64,000 bases of DNA from Halichondria panicea (Eukaryota > Porifera > Demospongiae > Suberitida > Halichondriidae): positions 3,162,501 to 3,226,500 of the forward strand of contig NC_087385.1 in the NCBI RefSeq assembly GCF_963675165.1, given 5' to 3'. This document shows, one piece after another, positions 27,729 through 39,669 of the stretch; position 1 is the first letter of the stretch; each line of letters starts with the position of its first letter. Position numbers and translations under genes: made by a program. The notes beneath the pieces were generated by a model that was given only the letters and a program-made list of their open reading frames with translations, did no database searches and had not been told where the DNA came from.

Positions 27729-28241
27729 CTGCTGGTATGATGCCCAACCTCGTCGATGCTAAAACCATAATCCAAACATGCAAGCATCCGAGATATAATA
27801 GGACCTGCTGGTATGATGCCCAACCTCGTCGATGCTAAAACCATAATCCAAACATGCAAGCATCCGAGATGTGTAACCTGCAAGCACCACAACACCGGCA
27901 ATTCATTTAAAAGCACAATTCATTTAAAAGCACATCGACAGGTCGCCAATACGGAAATTCATTCACCTGTAACTCAAACAACATTATCTACCTAATAACC
28001 TGCACTAAATGTTACACCCAGACAAGACTAAAGGATCGACACCGAACGAATATTAACAATAACAAAACAATCTACGTATGCATACATTTCAATTTTCCGG
28101 ACCACAAAACCTCGAACTTATCAGAGTAATAGACACAGCAACTACTTTACATGAACTGAAACAATTAGAAGACTTTTGAAGATTCACAATTTAGAGACTT
28201 ATGTCCCAAAAGGACTTAATGTTAGCTTGCGTAATTTGTAA
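27729..28241 (+). pseudogene. GIY-YIG endonuclease region of a retroelement
   Basis: Three frames join into the C-terminal region of a retroelement protein with a GIY-YIG-type endonuclease (as in Penelope-like elements). Order: CKHPRCVTCKHH with its CxxxxCxxC cysteines (about 27852-27888), then in another frame CNSNNIIYLITCTKC (the strand preceding and including the Y-I core), then TRLKDRHRTN, HFNFPDHK, and finally HNLETYVPKGLNVSLRNL ending at the TAA at 28239-28241. The segment around the second catalytic tyrosine appears lost. The first frameshift coincides with a perfect 17-bp tandem duplication (about 27897-27930). The entry region is itself duplicated with a period of about 76 bp (27729 and 27805). 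Assignment rests on motif recognition. The parent family is inferred. Confidence 0.72.
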
Positions 28242-28856
28242 CTATGTACACAGTAATAATTAAATTATGTGTATATCATTGTTACTCAAATTATTAACCG
28301 ATCACCGAAACCATAATACTGTACTAAAGTAACATAGAGGTGGGTCCCCTGGGGGACACACACACACACACACTAACATCTAATTATTTGAATCACATGA
28401 GCTAATCGTAAAAAACTGGTACAAAAACTGAGAGAACAAAGAGACAGAAATAAAAGAGCTGAGAGACTGACATTGTCACGTGGGTTCCATTTTGCTTAAC
28501 TTAATTACTTATGTACACAATAACTATAAGGTAAGCAAAATTGAAGTACTTCCTAAACAAAAAATTTAGCTTGCTTTTCATTTTTTTGTGGTGTTTAACC
28601 ATAGAGTCTATGGTTTGACAGTCACACCCGGACTCCGCATGTATGGGAGTGGTCCCGCCTTTCCTCGAGCTATCCACAAGTCAGGAAATTAAAGGGACCG
28701 AAACTTGTGGACTGGGTTTGGTGCTCTGAAGACCGGAAAAAATTATATAAATTGTCAATTCAATGTCCTTCATAAAACTAAATGTGCATCCCGTTTGAGT
28801 CAAAATGGTACGCTTCAGCGGGCGCGGTTCCATCCAACCCAGTTAGCTACTACCCC
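28242..28856. other. Spacer, no gene seen
   Basis: AT-rich sequence with a short (CA)9 run at about 28359. An open frame from 28705 into the satellite is not credible, because most of it is CA repeat. Confidence 0.6.
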
Positions 28857-29440
28857 CCCCCGGCGTGCACACACACACAACACATCCCCTCCTCACACAC
28901 CACACACACACACGCACACACACATACCAGGGCCCCACGGCGTGCACACCACACACCTGCACACACACACACCACACAACACACGACACATGCACACCCC
29001 CTCCACACACACACAGCGTGCACACCCACACACAACTTGCACACACTACACACACGCAAGTGTCAAACGCACACCCACACACGGCCCCCCCACACACCAC
29101 ACACACACACGGCCCCACACAACACACACACCACACACACACACACACAACACACTACACACACACGGTGTGCACACCCAGCGTGCACACCCGCACACTT
29201 GCACACACGCACACACACAAACACCACACGCCCACCACACGGCCTGCACACCCCCTCCCCACACACACACACACACACCACACACACACGGCATCCACAC
29301 ACGGCATCCACACACAACACACACACACACACGGCGTTCACACCCCCACGCAACACACAGCTTGCACACACGCCCACACCACACACCCCCACACACACAC
29401 GGCATTCACACCCCCACACAACACAACACACACACACACA

Positions 29441-29482
<42 letters not shown>

Positions 29483-31225
29483 ACATACCACACACACACA
29501 CGGCATTCACACCCCCACACAACACAACACACACACCACAACACACCACACACACACACACACATACACAAACACGGCCCCACACACACAGACACGGCAT
29601 GCACACCCCCCTCAACACACAACACATACACACCTACAAACCCCCCACACACAAACACGGCGTGCACCCCCACACACACACAACAACACACACACAACAC
29701 ACACTGCACATCCCCCCAACACACCACTACACACACACAGCGTGCACACCCCCCACCCGCACACAACACAAACACGGCATGCACACCCCCACCCCCGACT
29801 CACACACACGGCCACCCTCCACACACACACACGACGCATGCACACCGCCCCCAACACACACACACGACCAACACACACACACGAACACGGCGTGCACACC
29901 CCCCGCACTCACACGGCGTGCACACCCCGCACACACACACACGGCACAGCACACACACACACACACACACACAACACATACACAACACCACACCCCCCAC
30001 ACACACACGGCATGCACACCCCACCCCCGACTCACACACACGGCCACCCTCCACACCCTCCACACACACACACACGACGCGTGCACACCGCCCCAACACA
30101 CACACACGAACACGGCGTGCACACCCCCCGCACACACACGGCGTGCACACCCCCTCCCACACACACACACACAAACACGGTGTGCACACCGCACACCCCA
30201 CACCGCACACCCCACACACACACACACGGCACACCACACACACACACACACACACAACACACACACACAACACATACACAACACCACACCCCCCACACAC
30301 ACACGGCATTCACACCCCCATACAACACAACACACACACACACCCACACACACACACGGCATTCACACCCCCACACAACACAGCACACACACACACATAC
30401 ACAAACACGGCCCCACACACACAGACACGGCATGCACACCCCCTTCAACACACAACACACATCAACACACAACACACACACACCTACACCCCCCACACAC
30501 AAACACGGCGTGCACCCCCACACACACAACACACACACACACACGGCCCCACACACACAGACACGGCATGCACACCCCCTTCAACACACAACACACATCA
30601 ACACACAACACACACACACCTACACCCCCCACACACAAACACGGCGTGCACCCCCACACACACAACACACACACACACACGGCCCCACACACACAGACAC
30701 GGCATGCACACCCCCCTCAACACACAACACACATCAACACACACACCTACACACCCCCCACACACAAACACGGCGTGCACCCCCACACACACAACAACAC
30801 ACACACAACACAACACACACACAGACACTGCACATCCCCCCAACACACCACACCACTACACACAACTACACACAAACAGCGTGCACACCCCCCACCCCAC
30901 CCCCCCCCCACACAACACAAAACACGGCATGCACACCCCCACCCCCAACTCACACACACGGCCACCCTCCACACACGATGCGTGCACACCGCCCCCAACA
31001 CATACCCCCTCCCACACACAAACACGGCGTGCACACCCCACACACACACACGGCACACCACACACACAACCCCCTCCCACACACAAACACGGCGTGCACA
31101 CCCCACACACACACACGGCACACCACACAACACATACACAACACCACACCCCCCACACACACACACACACACACAGCCCACACACCACACACCACACACG
31201 CCACCACAGATAACGGCGTGCGCAC
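28857..31225 (+). repeat. CA-rich compound satellite, fourth block
   Basis: About 2.4 kb of the same family. Distinct local units include ACGGCATTCACACCCCCAC, repeated about 29334-29520 and 30302-30375, and ACGGCATGCACACCCCC followed by TCAACACACAACACACATCA, repeated at about 30427, 30571 and 30700 (spacings of about 144 and 130 bp). Ends with an ATAACGGCGTGCGCACAC core. Confidence 0.92.
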
Positions 31226-31367
31226 ACCCACCCACATAATTACTTTAATGAGTGCCACCACAGTAATTAGCACACTCAGCTTGTCCAGAGAGATAACAGA
31301 CACCCACCCACATAATTATTCACCCACATAATTATTCTAATGGTCAGCACACCCAGAGTCTACTAGC

Positions 31368-31661
31368 TCATTCGAATTTGGCACCTGCAGATGCTTTAGC
31401 AATTGCTGTGGCTGCACACATCACCGGAATGTAAATCCACCTTCTTGCAAGCTTAGCATCACCCTAAAGTAAACGCTACTACCCACCGGGTAAACCCAAC
31501 TGAAAAGTAGTGCACATCATTGAGATTTTTACATGAATAGGTGTCGTCAGAATTAAGCACAGATTTGTTACAGATGGACACAGCATACTCTTCTCAATCA
31601 TAGTAGTTCTTGACGCTTCACATATTGGACTTAGTCGGCTTGTTTTGTTTGAAGCCGCCAT
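31368..31661 (-). CDS. Possible small two-exon gene, function unknown
   Basis: A convincing terminal exon lies at 31368-31463 on the minus strand. It is preceded by a good 3' splice site (GTTTACTTTAG) and encodes GDAKLARRWIYIPVMCAATA and then IAKASAGAKFE before a TGA, an amphipathic Ala-rich C-terminus. A candidate first exon at 31572-31661 starts at an ATG in strong context (CGCATGGCGG), encodes a 30-residue stretch beginning MAASNKTSRLSPICEASRTT, and ends at a GT donor (TCTGTAACA). Both junctions are phase 0, giving a 61-residue protein. No domain was recognised. The exon pairing is inference. The terminal exon could instead belong to a longer gene or to a decayed element. Confidence 0.3.
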
Positions 31662-31682
31662 GCGTGTTGTATTGTGAGTCAA

Positions 31683-33069
31683 ACTGTGCAGACACTAGAT
31701 CACAAGATCACGCACTTTGAAAACTTTGGTGCTCTCAAAATAAAACCATGCATCCACAATCACAATTACAACTCATACTCTGCCTGTTGCAAGGATTCTG
31801 TAGTAACAAAAAACAAGCACCAGTACCTTTGAGACAATGAGAACAACGAGAGATCCGCAACAACAAAATAATAATACTTCAAAAGTAAGCTTACTTCAGG
31901 CACCTTCACGCACCATTTACTATTTATGATACAGCAGGCCTAGGATCAGGATAATTGTGCTTTTTGTGAAGCTGCATTTGGCAGATTGCTGAAAGACGTC
32001 AATGTTTTGGGTAGTGTATAAAACAGGAACTAGCTTGCATGATATTGAGGGATGCAGGTTATAAGTTATAATAATATTTATAGCGGCGGTATTATGGTGC
32101 ATAAAATATAACTTGTTCGATGCGCCATACAAGCGCCTGTTGTGTGACAACCTTGATTGCGAGTGTATATCAACAAAGGAGTGTGATGTTGTTGTTAAGT
32201 CGAAAACCAAGCTGGTTAGCAAGACAACACGGACAAGTGTAGAAGAAATACCACAGCACCTTCACTTTGTGGACTCTTGCATGACGATTATTATTGCACG
32301 AAAAGTTCACCGATGTCACGGGCTTTACTGACCAGGACGCGACCTTTGACCCCGGAATTTTCTTTCAGCTCTTTTTCTCTTGCACTCATGCACCATGTTA
32401 AACACTGAAGGGGGGGGGAATACATTCCAGGTGGTTTTTTCTTAGTAACCAAAAAGACTAATAAATATAATAAATAAAGAAGAAAATAAGAAGGTAGCTA
32501 AAAGAATGGAAGTGTTCAGCTCCAGGTCAAGGTGAGCAACTTACCAAACAAAAGGGTTGTTGCCATGTAATAAGTATGTACTTTAAAGAGCACCATCGTT
32601 CGTTAGATCTTGGGTGTGACGGATCCCTGAGCTCGTTGGACCACAATTTAAATCACCAGCACTTAGCAGTCACTAGTCGTTCACCAGTAGGCATACCCAG
32701 TCCATAATAGCCAGGTTCATTCTCATTTCAAAAGTACTTGATCCAACGTATGTGAGTAGCTGGTGATTGAAAGACTCGACCCAGAACGTGCTGCAAATAA
32801 AAATCATTTGCGACATCCGCATTTTTATATCTTAGTAAACATAATACATGCATGTAAACATAAGGTACTCACCTGAAAATGTTCAACGATATTTTATATT
32901 TAACAAACAAAGCTTACGTTTGTCTGATAACTCAAACAACTCAAACAAGGTCTTTTCTTGAGCCGCTACATTCTTGGTCCCCCTGCAATCCGACGAGCTA
33001 CTTCAATTATGTTGAATGGGCATGTAGTAACGATGTTCGGTTCTGGACACATTAATTTTGAATAAACTG
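31683..33069. other. Spacer, no firm gene
   Basis: No convincing gene. A 72-codon frame at 32113-32331 (plus) contains CDNLDCECISTKECDVV but has no recognisable family or supporting splice sites. A G9 run lies at about 32411-32419. Confidence 0.5.
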
Positions 33070-33360
33070 ACTGACAGCCTGGGCTGATAAGATTAATTTT
33101 ATTCATTGCCAACATTTTTTGTAGATTCATAATGTTATTCATTGCATATAACGTCATGTCATAAGTCAATGTAAAAGGTCGATTATCTTTGGCAACAAAA
33201 TAATACGGCGGACTAAACAGGTATGTTGTTCTCATGCTAGCTTCTTTAGCGGTAGGCTTCTCTTCCCATCAAGGATACTAGTACTTGATCTTGGCACCAT
33301 ATTTGCACTTCTCTTTCTGAAAGTGGCATAACCATTATAGGACTAATTAGTATAATAAAA
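33070..33360 (+). repeat. Repeat family S, copy 1
   Basis: Matches 36724-37046 and 37133-37372 in direct orientation (shared GATAAGATTAATTTTATTCATTG-like block, AGATTCATAATGTTATTCAT, TTTGGCAACAAA). Its end (33256-33350, CTTCCCATCAAGGATACTAG and GATCTTGGCACCATATTTGC) matches the reverse complement of 37385-37515. An open minus-strand frame across 32966-33235 is probably incidental. Confidence 0.7.
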
Positions 33361-33474
33361 GATTTGAGCTTCATTTTGGATCATTTATACACCAGAATAA
33401 ATTTTGGCATTGAATTTCCCGGCTTTAATTAAAAAAAACATTAAAAATACGTATCATGCATTGAAACTATTTCC

Positions 33475-33812
33475 TACAGGTAGCCCGATCCTGGGGATAC
33501 CATGACATCATCATCGTTACCTAGCAACTGACCACCCCCCATTAATTAACGATTTTTTTACACATTTTTTACACATTTAACATAAACAATATTGTATGAA
33601 GGATAAAGTAACTAAATAAGTGTTCTCACGGTAACATGGTTCAATCAGGATCAGCAGAAATTTCTTTGCTAGGCAGACGCTCTTTTCCCGGTTTCTTCAC
33701 CTACACACATGGCTCATGATGTCCACTTGTGTACTAACTAGACCAGCTATCCAGACTCTATATTTATAGCTGCCGTCATATGACGGCTAAAGCCGGGAAA
33801 GGGTTAAGTGCC
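33475..33812 (+). repeat. Dispersed repeat R, partial copy 3
   Basis: Matches 3150-3490 and 3815-3860 of R copy 1. Shared blocks are ACCATGACATCATCATCGTT (here) versus ATGGAATCATCATTGTTGCC, ACAATATTGTATGA, GTGTTCTCACGGT, GCAGACGC and CTTTTCCCG, and the end GACGGCTAAAGCCGGGAAAG with GGGTTAA. The near-palindrome GCCGTCATATGACGGC (33772-33787) corresponds to GCCGACTATAGTCGGC in copy 1. Confidence 0.75.
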
Positions 33813-35989
33813 AAATGCGCAGAGAAAGAACGGTGGTATTTTTACGCGTTGGCTTGGCGAGCTTACGATTGTACTCAAAAAATATTTACCTGGTAGAGTA
33901 TCAGCATGGATGCTCACAGTGTCTCCAGCAAAAATGTTCTTCTGTCAAGTAAAGTGTTTTTTAAGACTAGTAACACGCAGTACATTATAAAGGAAGCTCT
34001 CAGGTATGTATTGATAACTTGTATTAGACAAAATTTTGTTGTGTACCTATCAACACCTGCAATAATTATGCTGAGATTTATCACGCAGGCCAAGGGTTAC
34101 CTTGTCTTGGCTCTTTAATCATACTCGTGCATTAGTTGTTGTTATGTAAATACAAAAAAATAAAGAAGCCGCGGGTGGGCGCGATTAAACGCCCAGTCGC
34201 CATAAGCCTAAAGAAAAGGCAAGGGTATGGCAAAGGCGAGGGTACGGTACTGACCTAACCAATCAATACAGTTATCATCATGGCGATCAGTTACATGTAC
34301 AGTACACTCTCACTCTCGCCTCGATATACGTTTACTGCACAAAACTGACCCTAAAGTACGGCCACTCGCTATTCGCCCGTGCTGGCTGTTGTCCCAAACA
34401 AGACGTATAAGGGGGTGCGGTTTAGCAAATAAAAAAATAGAACAGAATGATTCATTATCACTCCTCCTCAACCTCAAGTAAGGTCGTTTTTAAGCCGCGG
34501 CTATGGTATGACAGTTACTAGATACATTTCACAGTTTCACAGATACATAATATCTGATATTATTATGTAGAACGAGCAACAGATTTTCACAATCCATTCT
34601 TCTTCCCTTCAAACGAACAAACCCTTCAAACGAACAACGAGCAACAACATCACAATCCATTTCACAATCCATTCCTTCAAACGAACAAACCTGTGTCAAC
34701 CACGGTAGAAGAGGGCTCCAATACGTCCACACCATGTAATACGTCGTGCACTTTTTTTTCAACCTATATACACATCCACGGTAATCGTATATGTGATCCA
34801 TAAATCCAGCCTGCACAACCCTGCACAACACTATCTTCTCGTGGAATTTGTACATACTACGATACTGCTGACGATATTGCGGGTACTTTGCACATCGTCA
34901 AATGTTTGTTTTGACGACATACGCATGTGTACTCATTCATGCCAATTATCATCATCCTAATAAATAAATTATTATCATCATCCTATAGTAGTACCTAGTA
35001 CCTATACTAAATGCCTCTTGATGCTGCCTACCACGTGGTAGGCAAACAGAACAAGCTTGCAAGCAACGGACACTAATACAACTGCGGACACTATCAAGGA
35101 TGCACACTTCATGCAGATCTAGCACGACTATACATAAAAGGGTGCAACGGGGAAATGAAAAAATGGCAACAGTTTAGTATAAATGCACATTCTTTCTTTT
35201 CTTTTTCTATCCACATGCCTAGTTTTTCGAATCAGTAGCCTGTCACTTTCACGGCATAGAAACCTTACTTCGTTCACAATCCACTTCAGTTCGTTGTGAT
35301 GTCATAGTTTTACTGGGGCAGGGGACACGTAAGGCAGAGGATGTGGACGTGGGAGAGGACGCGGGGACCTGGAATAGACTATGCCATGGATTTTGCCATG
35401 GATTTTGCTTGGCGTCCAGCCAGTAGATATCAGCATGTCACGGTATTTTACTGCAAGATGCAGGCAAAATCTATTGCGGTATGATTATTTGTGAAACTTC
35501 CGTAAATTTGACCATCAGGTACTCAGCCAAGCAAGTGTACATCCATGGATACACCTCGCCGAAATTGTTTCTCACTTTGTACAATAAGGGTAAGTCACTA
35601 TGATTATTGCCCCCCCGGTTGATACGACCCATCTATTTTATGAGCACCATTCATGTAGTGTGCCCTCCTCTCTCACGACGTGTATGTGTAGACAGGGGTG
35701 ACCAGTGCGCTGTGGTGGAAGCGTGTGTTTTTGCACAAGCTCAAGCTAGGCATTGTCAATCAAAACTCACTCAAGTGAATGAGGAGGAAACTCACAGTAC
35801 AGGCACGAATCTCGTGTGTAATGTACGCCTGTGTAGTACTTTCGCCTGTGTAGTACTTTGTGTAAGCATAGAGAAAAGTTCAGGGGGTGTGGCTTAATCC
35901 TGAAACGATGCGTGTTGTCCCCTACCGTAACGCCGCGAAATTTGAGAGAGACCCCCCAAAACTTCTTTCCATGCTTCTTGTTGATAATG
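33813..35989. other. Spacer, no gene seen
   Basis: Low-complexity-poor, AT-rich sequence. Around 34580-34690 several copies of CCTTCAAACGAACAA and CACAATCCATT are interleaved, giving a locally duplicated 110-bp patch. ATTATCATCATCCTA is duplicated near 34945 and 34971. GCCATGGATTTT is duplicated at about 35381-35404. None of the short open frames here (for example 34529-34855 minus, 35607-35897 plus) carries a recognised domain. Confidence 0.5.
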
Positions 35990-36715
35990 TGTACACGCCA
36001 GTGTATTGCACAACTTCCTCCCCCCCTACACATACACTCATAGCTGTGCCCTGCCCACCCCCCCCAATGCCCCTTACACACACCGGCGTACGCTACACCG
36101 ATGTACTGTACACTATAATACGCACACCCACACACATACACACAGGCCAATGTACTGTACACAACACAACTTCCCCATGCTTATAGCTGTGTACCCCCTC
36201 CCCCCACACATACACGCAACCCATACTATAGCAGCTAATGCAACTCTCCCCCAGCCAGTGTACTGAACACATACACACAGGCTCACACAACCTCCCCCTG
36301 TACGCTACGTTACACACAGCTGTATACAACCACACAGGCCACACAGCCCAATGTACTACGACCCCCCAGGACACACACACACACAGGCAATGTACTGTAC
36401 ACAACTCCTTCACCCCACCCCACACACACAAGCAATGTACTACTCCCCCCTTTACAAACAGGCTTATAGCTAATGTACTATAATTATGCTACACCCCCCC
36501 TCCCCCTACAATGTACTGTACACAACACACACACAGGCACTGTACACAACTTCCCATACACAGGCAATGTACCCCCCAAACAACCTCCCCCCACCATATT
36601 CTCCCCCCCCCCCCCCCACACACACACACAGGTACACAACCTCCCCCCCCCATACACACGCAGGCACTCCACCCAATGTACTATACTACAACTTCCCCCC
36701 CATGCATACTTATGG
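35990..36715. repeat. Degenerate repeat with TGTACTGTACA palindrome core
   Basis: Ten or more irregular units of roughly 60-90 bp share the core CAATGTACTGTACACAAC followed by CTTCCCCCCC and a (CA)n stretch ending in AGG. Cores are visible at about 36100, 36151, 36256, 36348, 36389, 36433, 36470, 36508, 36565 and 36675. A C15 run is at 36603-36617. No coding potential. A related isolated core lies at about 37083. Confidence 0.8.
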
Positions 36716-36723
36716 CCTGGGTC

Positions 36724-37046
36724 AGGCACTGATAAGATTAATGATTAATTTTATTCATTGCTTACATTTCATGTAGTGTTAATGAGATTCATAATGTTTA
36801 TTCATTGCCATAAGGTCAATGTATTTGCTTAGCTAGCTGCTAGATTTGGCAACAAATACTTAAACAAGGTAAGAGTAGCAAAGATTGTTATGAATATGTT
36901 GTTATGATTACGTTGTTATGATTATGTTTCCTTTATGATTATGTTAAAGTAAAAATGTCCAAAACTCTTAGCCACTCTAGAGGTAGGCTATTTTGTGTAT
37001 CCAATAACTCTTACTCTTCCCATCAAGGATACTAGTACCTAGATGT
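36724..37046 (+). repeat. Repeat family S, copy 2
   Basis: Direct match to 33070-33290 and to 37133-37372: ATTTTATTCATTG, GTGTTAATGAGATTCATAATG, TTTGCTTAGCTAGCTGCTAG, GTTATGATTATGTTTCCTT, AAATGTCCAAAACT and CTCTTCCCATCAAGGATACT. GTTATGATTA-type blocks are internally duplicated at 36898-36950. Confidence 0.7.
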
Positions 37047-37132
37047 TCATATACACAACCTCCCCACACAGGCACTCCACCCAATGTACTATACGATATA
37101 TACTGTATACAACTTCCCCCCCATACAGCACT

Positions 37133-37372
37133 GATATGATTAATTTTATTCATTTTATGTAGATGATGTAGATCTAGTGTTAATGAGATTCATAATGTTT
37201 ATTAATGTTATTCATTGCACGTATTTGCTTAGCTAGCTGCTAGAACTATTATAGATTATCTTTGGCAACAATACAGCGGACTTAAACAAGTATTTAGGCC
37301 CTCAAAAGATAGAGTATGTTGTTATGATTATGTTTCCTTGTAAAAATGTCCAAAACTTCTTTAGCCACTCTA
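37133..37372 (+). repeat. Repeat family S, copy 3
   Basis: About 400 bp downstream of copy 2, with the same order of blocks ending at AAAATGTCCAAAACTTCTTT and AGCCACTCT. Here AGATGATGTAGATCTAG near 37160 is a local duplication absent from the other copies. Confidence 0.7.
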
Positions 37373-37384
37373 CCCCACAAACTA

Positions 37385-38045
37385 ATTAGCTTAATTCAAT
37401 TATGCTAATTAGTCCCTTAAATGGTTTCAGAAAAAGAACTGCAAATACGGCACCAAGATCAAGCAAGGCTAGATGTACTAATATCCTTGATGGGAAGAGT
37501 AAGAGTTATGCCTACCTCTGTACTGCATGTAGTGTCATTCCTTAGGGTACGATGGTTTGTGGCAGCATCTTGGATCTTGTCAAGGACTCCACCTGCAGGG
37601 TTTTCTGAGAGAATTTTTCCTTAATTTTTAGCTTGTGGTTGCCTAGAATTCTGCATATTATTTCCATGTTTTCGGAGGATAAAATGTCATTAAAGTTTCC
37701 TTCTTTCCATGTGTTCTCTTCAGGTGTCGTCTTTGGCTTTGCTGTTCCGACTAGGAACTAAGATTTGTAGGTCATTCCATGCTGGATCCAAGCCTGTAGC
37801 CTGCACAAAAAGGTGGCCGGTGTCAATGTTCAATTGGCCTGATATTGTGGTGGGTGGCGACAGTAGACAGTAGCTATTGGTGTCGGTGTTCCAAGTTTGG
37901 CAGCTGTCACATTTTTTTCCTGCCTTTGCAGCTGCCAGTTCTGTTACAACGTGTCATTTCTGTTGCTTTGATCTTTTGGGAGTAGGCAGTTGGGCAGATA
38001 CGGCTGCCACCTGCCACCCATCAGCCACAGCGCTCCAAAAAAGAC
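37385..38045 (-). pseudogene. Degraded coding stretch with zinc-ribbon-like start
   Basis: Reading the minus strand from about 38040, one frame gives AVSAQLPTPKRSKQQ, a TGA, then TELAAAKAGKKCDSCQTWNT (a CxxC pair with a later Cys, zinc-ribbon-like) and GQLNIDTGHLFVQATGLDPA. A frameshift near 37725 leads to EENTWKEGNFNDILSSENME and CRILGNHKLKIKEKF. A second shift leads to AGGVLDKIQDAATNHRTLRN and a stop near 37455. The codon-like texture and shifting frames indicate a decayed gene or element ORF. Its 3' end overlaps the part shared in inverted orientation with repeat family S, so it may be the coding part of that family. Family and function unrecognised. Confidence 0.4.
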
Positions 38046-38819
38046 ATAAACCGATGAACCGTTGGACCTACTTTAAAATCAGTCACTCAAACTCTTAATA
38101 ACGTCATCAATGAGAATTTAATTAACTAGCCACAAAAATTCAGCCAATCATGTGCTTGGAGGCAACAAAGAATGCCTCCAAGAACAATAAAAGAACAATA
38201 AAAAAGTAATTTCAATATTTCATTGGACTATGGTAGCTAAGGACGGGAAACTGCAGTCTCATTTGGAGGAGGCTACATGCGTATTATTATGGAGTGCTGA
38301 GTCAGCAAAAAATTGTCAATATTCAGCATCTTTCATCTGCGATTGCATGCAGTAAAATTAAAAATATAAATTTATGTTATGTAGCTTTGGCACCGCTTTC
38401 ACTTTTGTTCGGGGGCTGGACAATAAGAGTTCTGTCTTCAGCCTGGGAATTACTTAGCAGTGTGTGATGTCACAACACAATGATCACTCGTAGGGTAGGG
38501 GGCCGCAATCAGGCTATAATTAATTACCCATGCAATAGGTACCAAGCCGTTTTAATCGGCCTGGATTCGAGGCTAGTCCTCGCTCACTTTCATAATCATA
38601 TTATCGTAGAACGGCTTGGCAAGTAATCAGGAAATGGCCATGAAGTGACCTTTACCTACAATCCAACCACGAAAATATTATCCACGAAATGTCCACGAAT
38701 ATTTTGTCCCCCGAAAATTACCCGCTATACGGTACTTAATTAGAATTGTGCTAGAGATGTACTCTACTAAGTAAACCGCTGGAGTCGATCATGCTAATCA
38801 TGTACAATTCCCTTTCAGC
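38046..38819. other. Spacer, no gene seen
   Basis: AT-rich, no gene. GAACAATAAA is duplicated near 38180. About 38545-38580 contains ATCGGCCTGGATTCGAGGCTAG, resembling the end of the element at 7264-8041 (ATCGGCCTGGGGTCGAGGCTAG), so related short element ends are scattered here. Confidence 0.5.
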
Positions 38820-39669
38820 GAATACCTGAGCAAGGTGGAGCGAACATACTTACTCCGTAAAATCACTGTGTCATAGGTCTATTCTTTGCTAGCTAGAGCT
38901 GTCTTGTGCAAAGTGTGTGTCTGTTCTCTGCTCAGGGTGTCCACAAGTGTCAAGGTGTGTCAAGGTGAGCGATATAAACCCTTTCATCGTACACTATAAG
39001 CCCAATCCAATATGACATTACGGGGCTGGTAGCCTCGCCTTCAAGGAACTGGGATTGAGGCTAGTTGTGTGTGCTGTGAGTTATAATTTAAGTTCATACT
39101 AATTTGTATACAGGAGCTCATTGAAAGAGGATGCCCCAGTGCCCTTCCCAAGGGGCCGATCTTATAGAACTAAAACTGGAATGCTGTCTCTTGATGCTGC
39201 TCTTGTTCGCTTCTAAACATCTGTGATGAACTGAACAGCTACCAGATACCAGGCGACCTAGTGTTAACTGGGATTGGCTAGTACAATGCTAGTCTCGATC
39301 CGTCTCCAATTGAAGGCCTGGTATCTGGGAAACTGGTAAGTAGTTGGCTAAAATACAATGTTATCTGTAGAGTGCACAGCAAGACGACGGGGGGGGGGGG
39401 GGGGGTTGGAGGGCACAAATTAGTATGAACTGAAATTTACCATTCTGATACAGGGGTACAAATTGGTATGAACTGAAATTCCTATACTGATCCAGATACT
39501 GATCCAGGTACAGACAGGTACAGACAGCTATCTGGCAATCAATACAATTGATAACTAGGTGATGCTCCCAAGACAGCTCATAACCTATATCTCTGACAAA
39601 CTAAACGAATAGACCTAGTTCTTTGTGATTTAACATACTTTCTATTCGCTCCACCTTGCTCAGGTATTC
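38820..39669. mobile_element. 850-bp inverted-repeat-bounded element
   Basis: Perfect 25-bp inverted repeats bound the segment: it begins GAATACCTGAGCAAGGTGGA (38820-38844) and ends with its complement (39645-39669). Immediately outside the right end lies another GAATACCTGAGCAA, forming a small hairpin. The interior has no open frame of note, so this would be non-autonomous. It contains a nested GGCCTGGTATCTGG block with GATCCGTCTCCAATTGAAG (about 39297-39330), related to the 7264-8041 element, and a 17-G run (39389-39405). Confidence 0.5.

Noticed and set aside
32966-33235. 89-codon minus-strand open frame containing YDMTLYAMNNIMNLQKML.
   Set aside because: It lies in repeat family S, whose other copies do not preserve the frame.
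34529-34855. Minus-strand open frame with a possible FLYWCH-like texture (YRLKKKCTTYYMVWTYW).
   Set aside because: The zinc-binding Cys/His pattern is absent and most of the frame is a locally duplicated patch.
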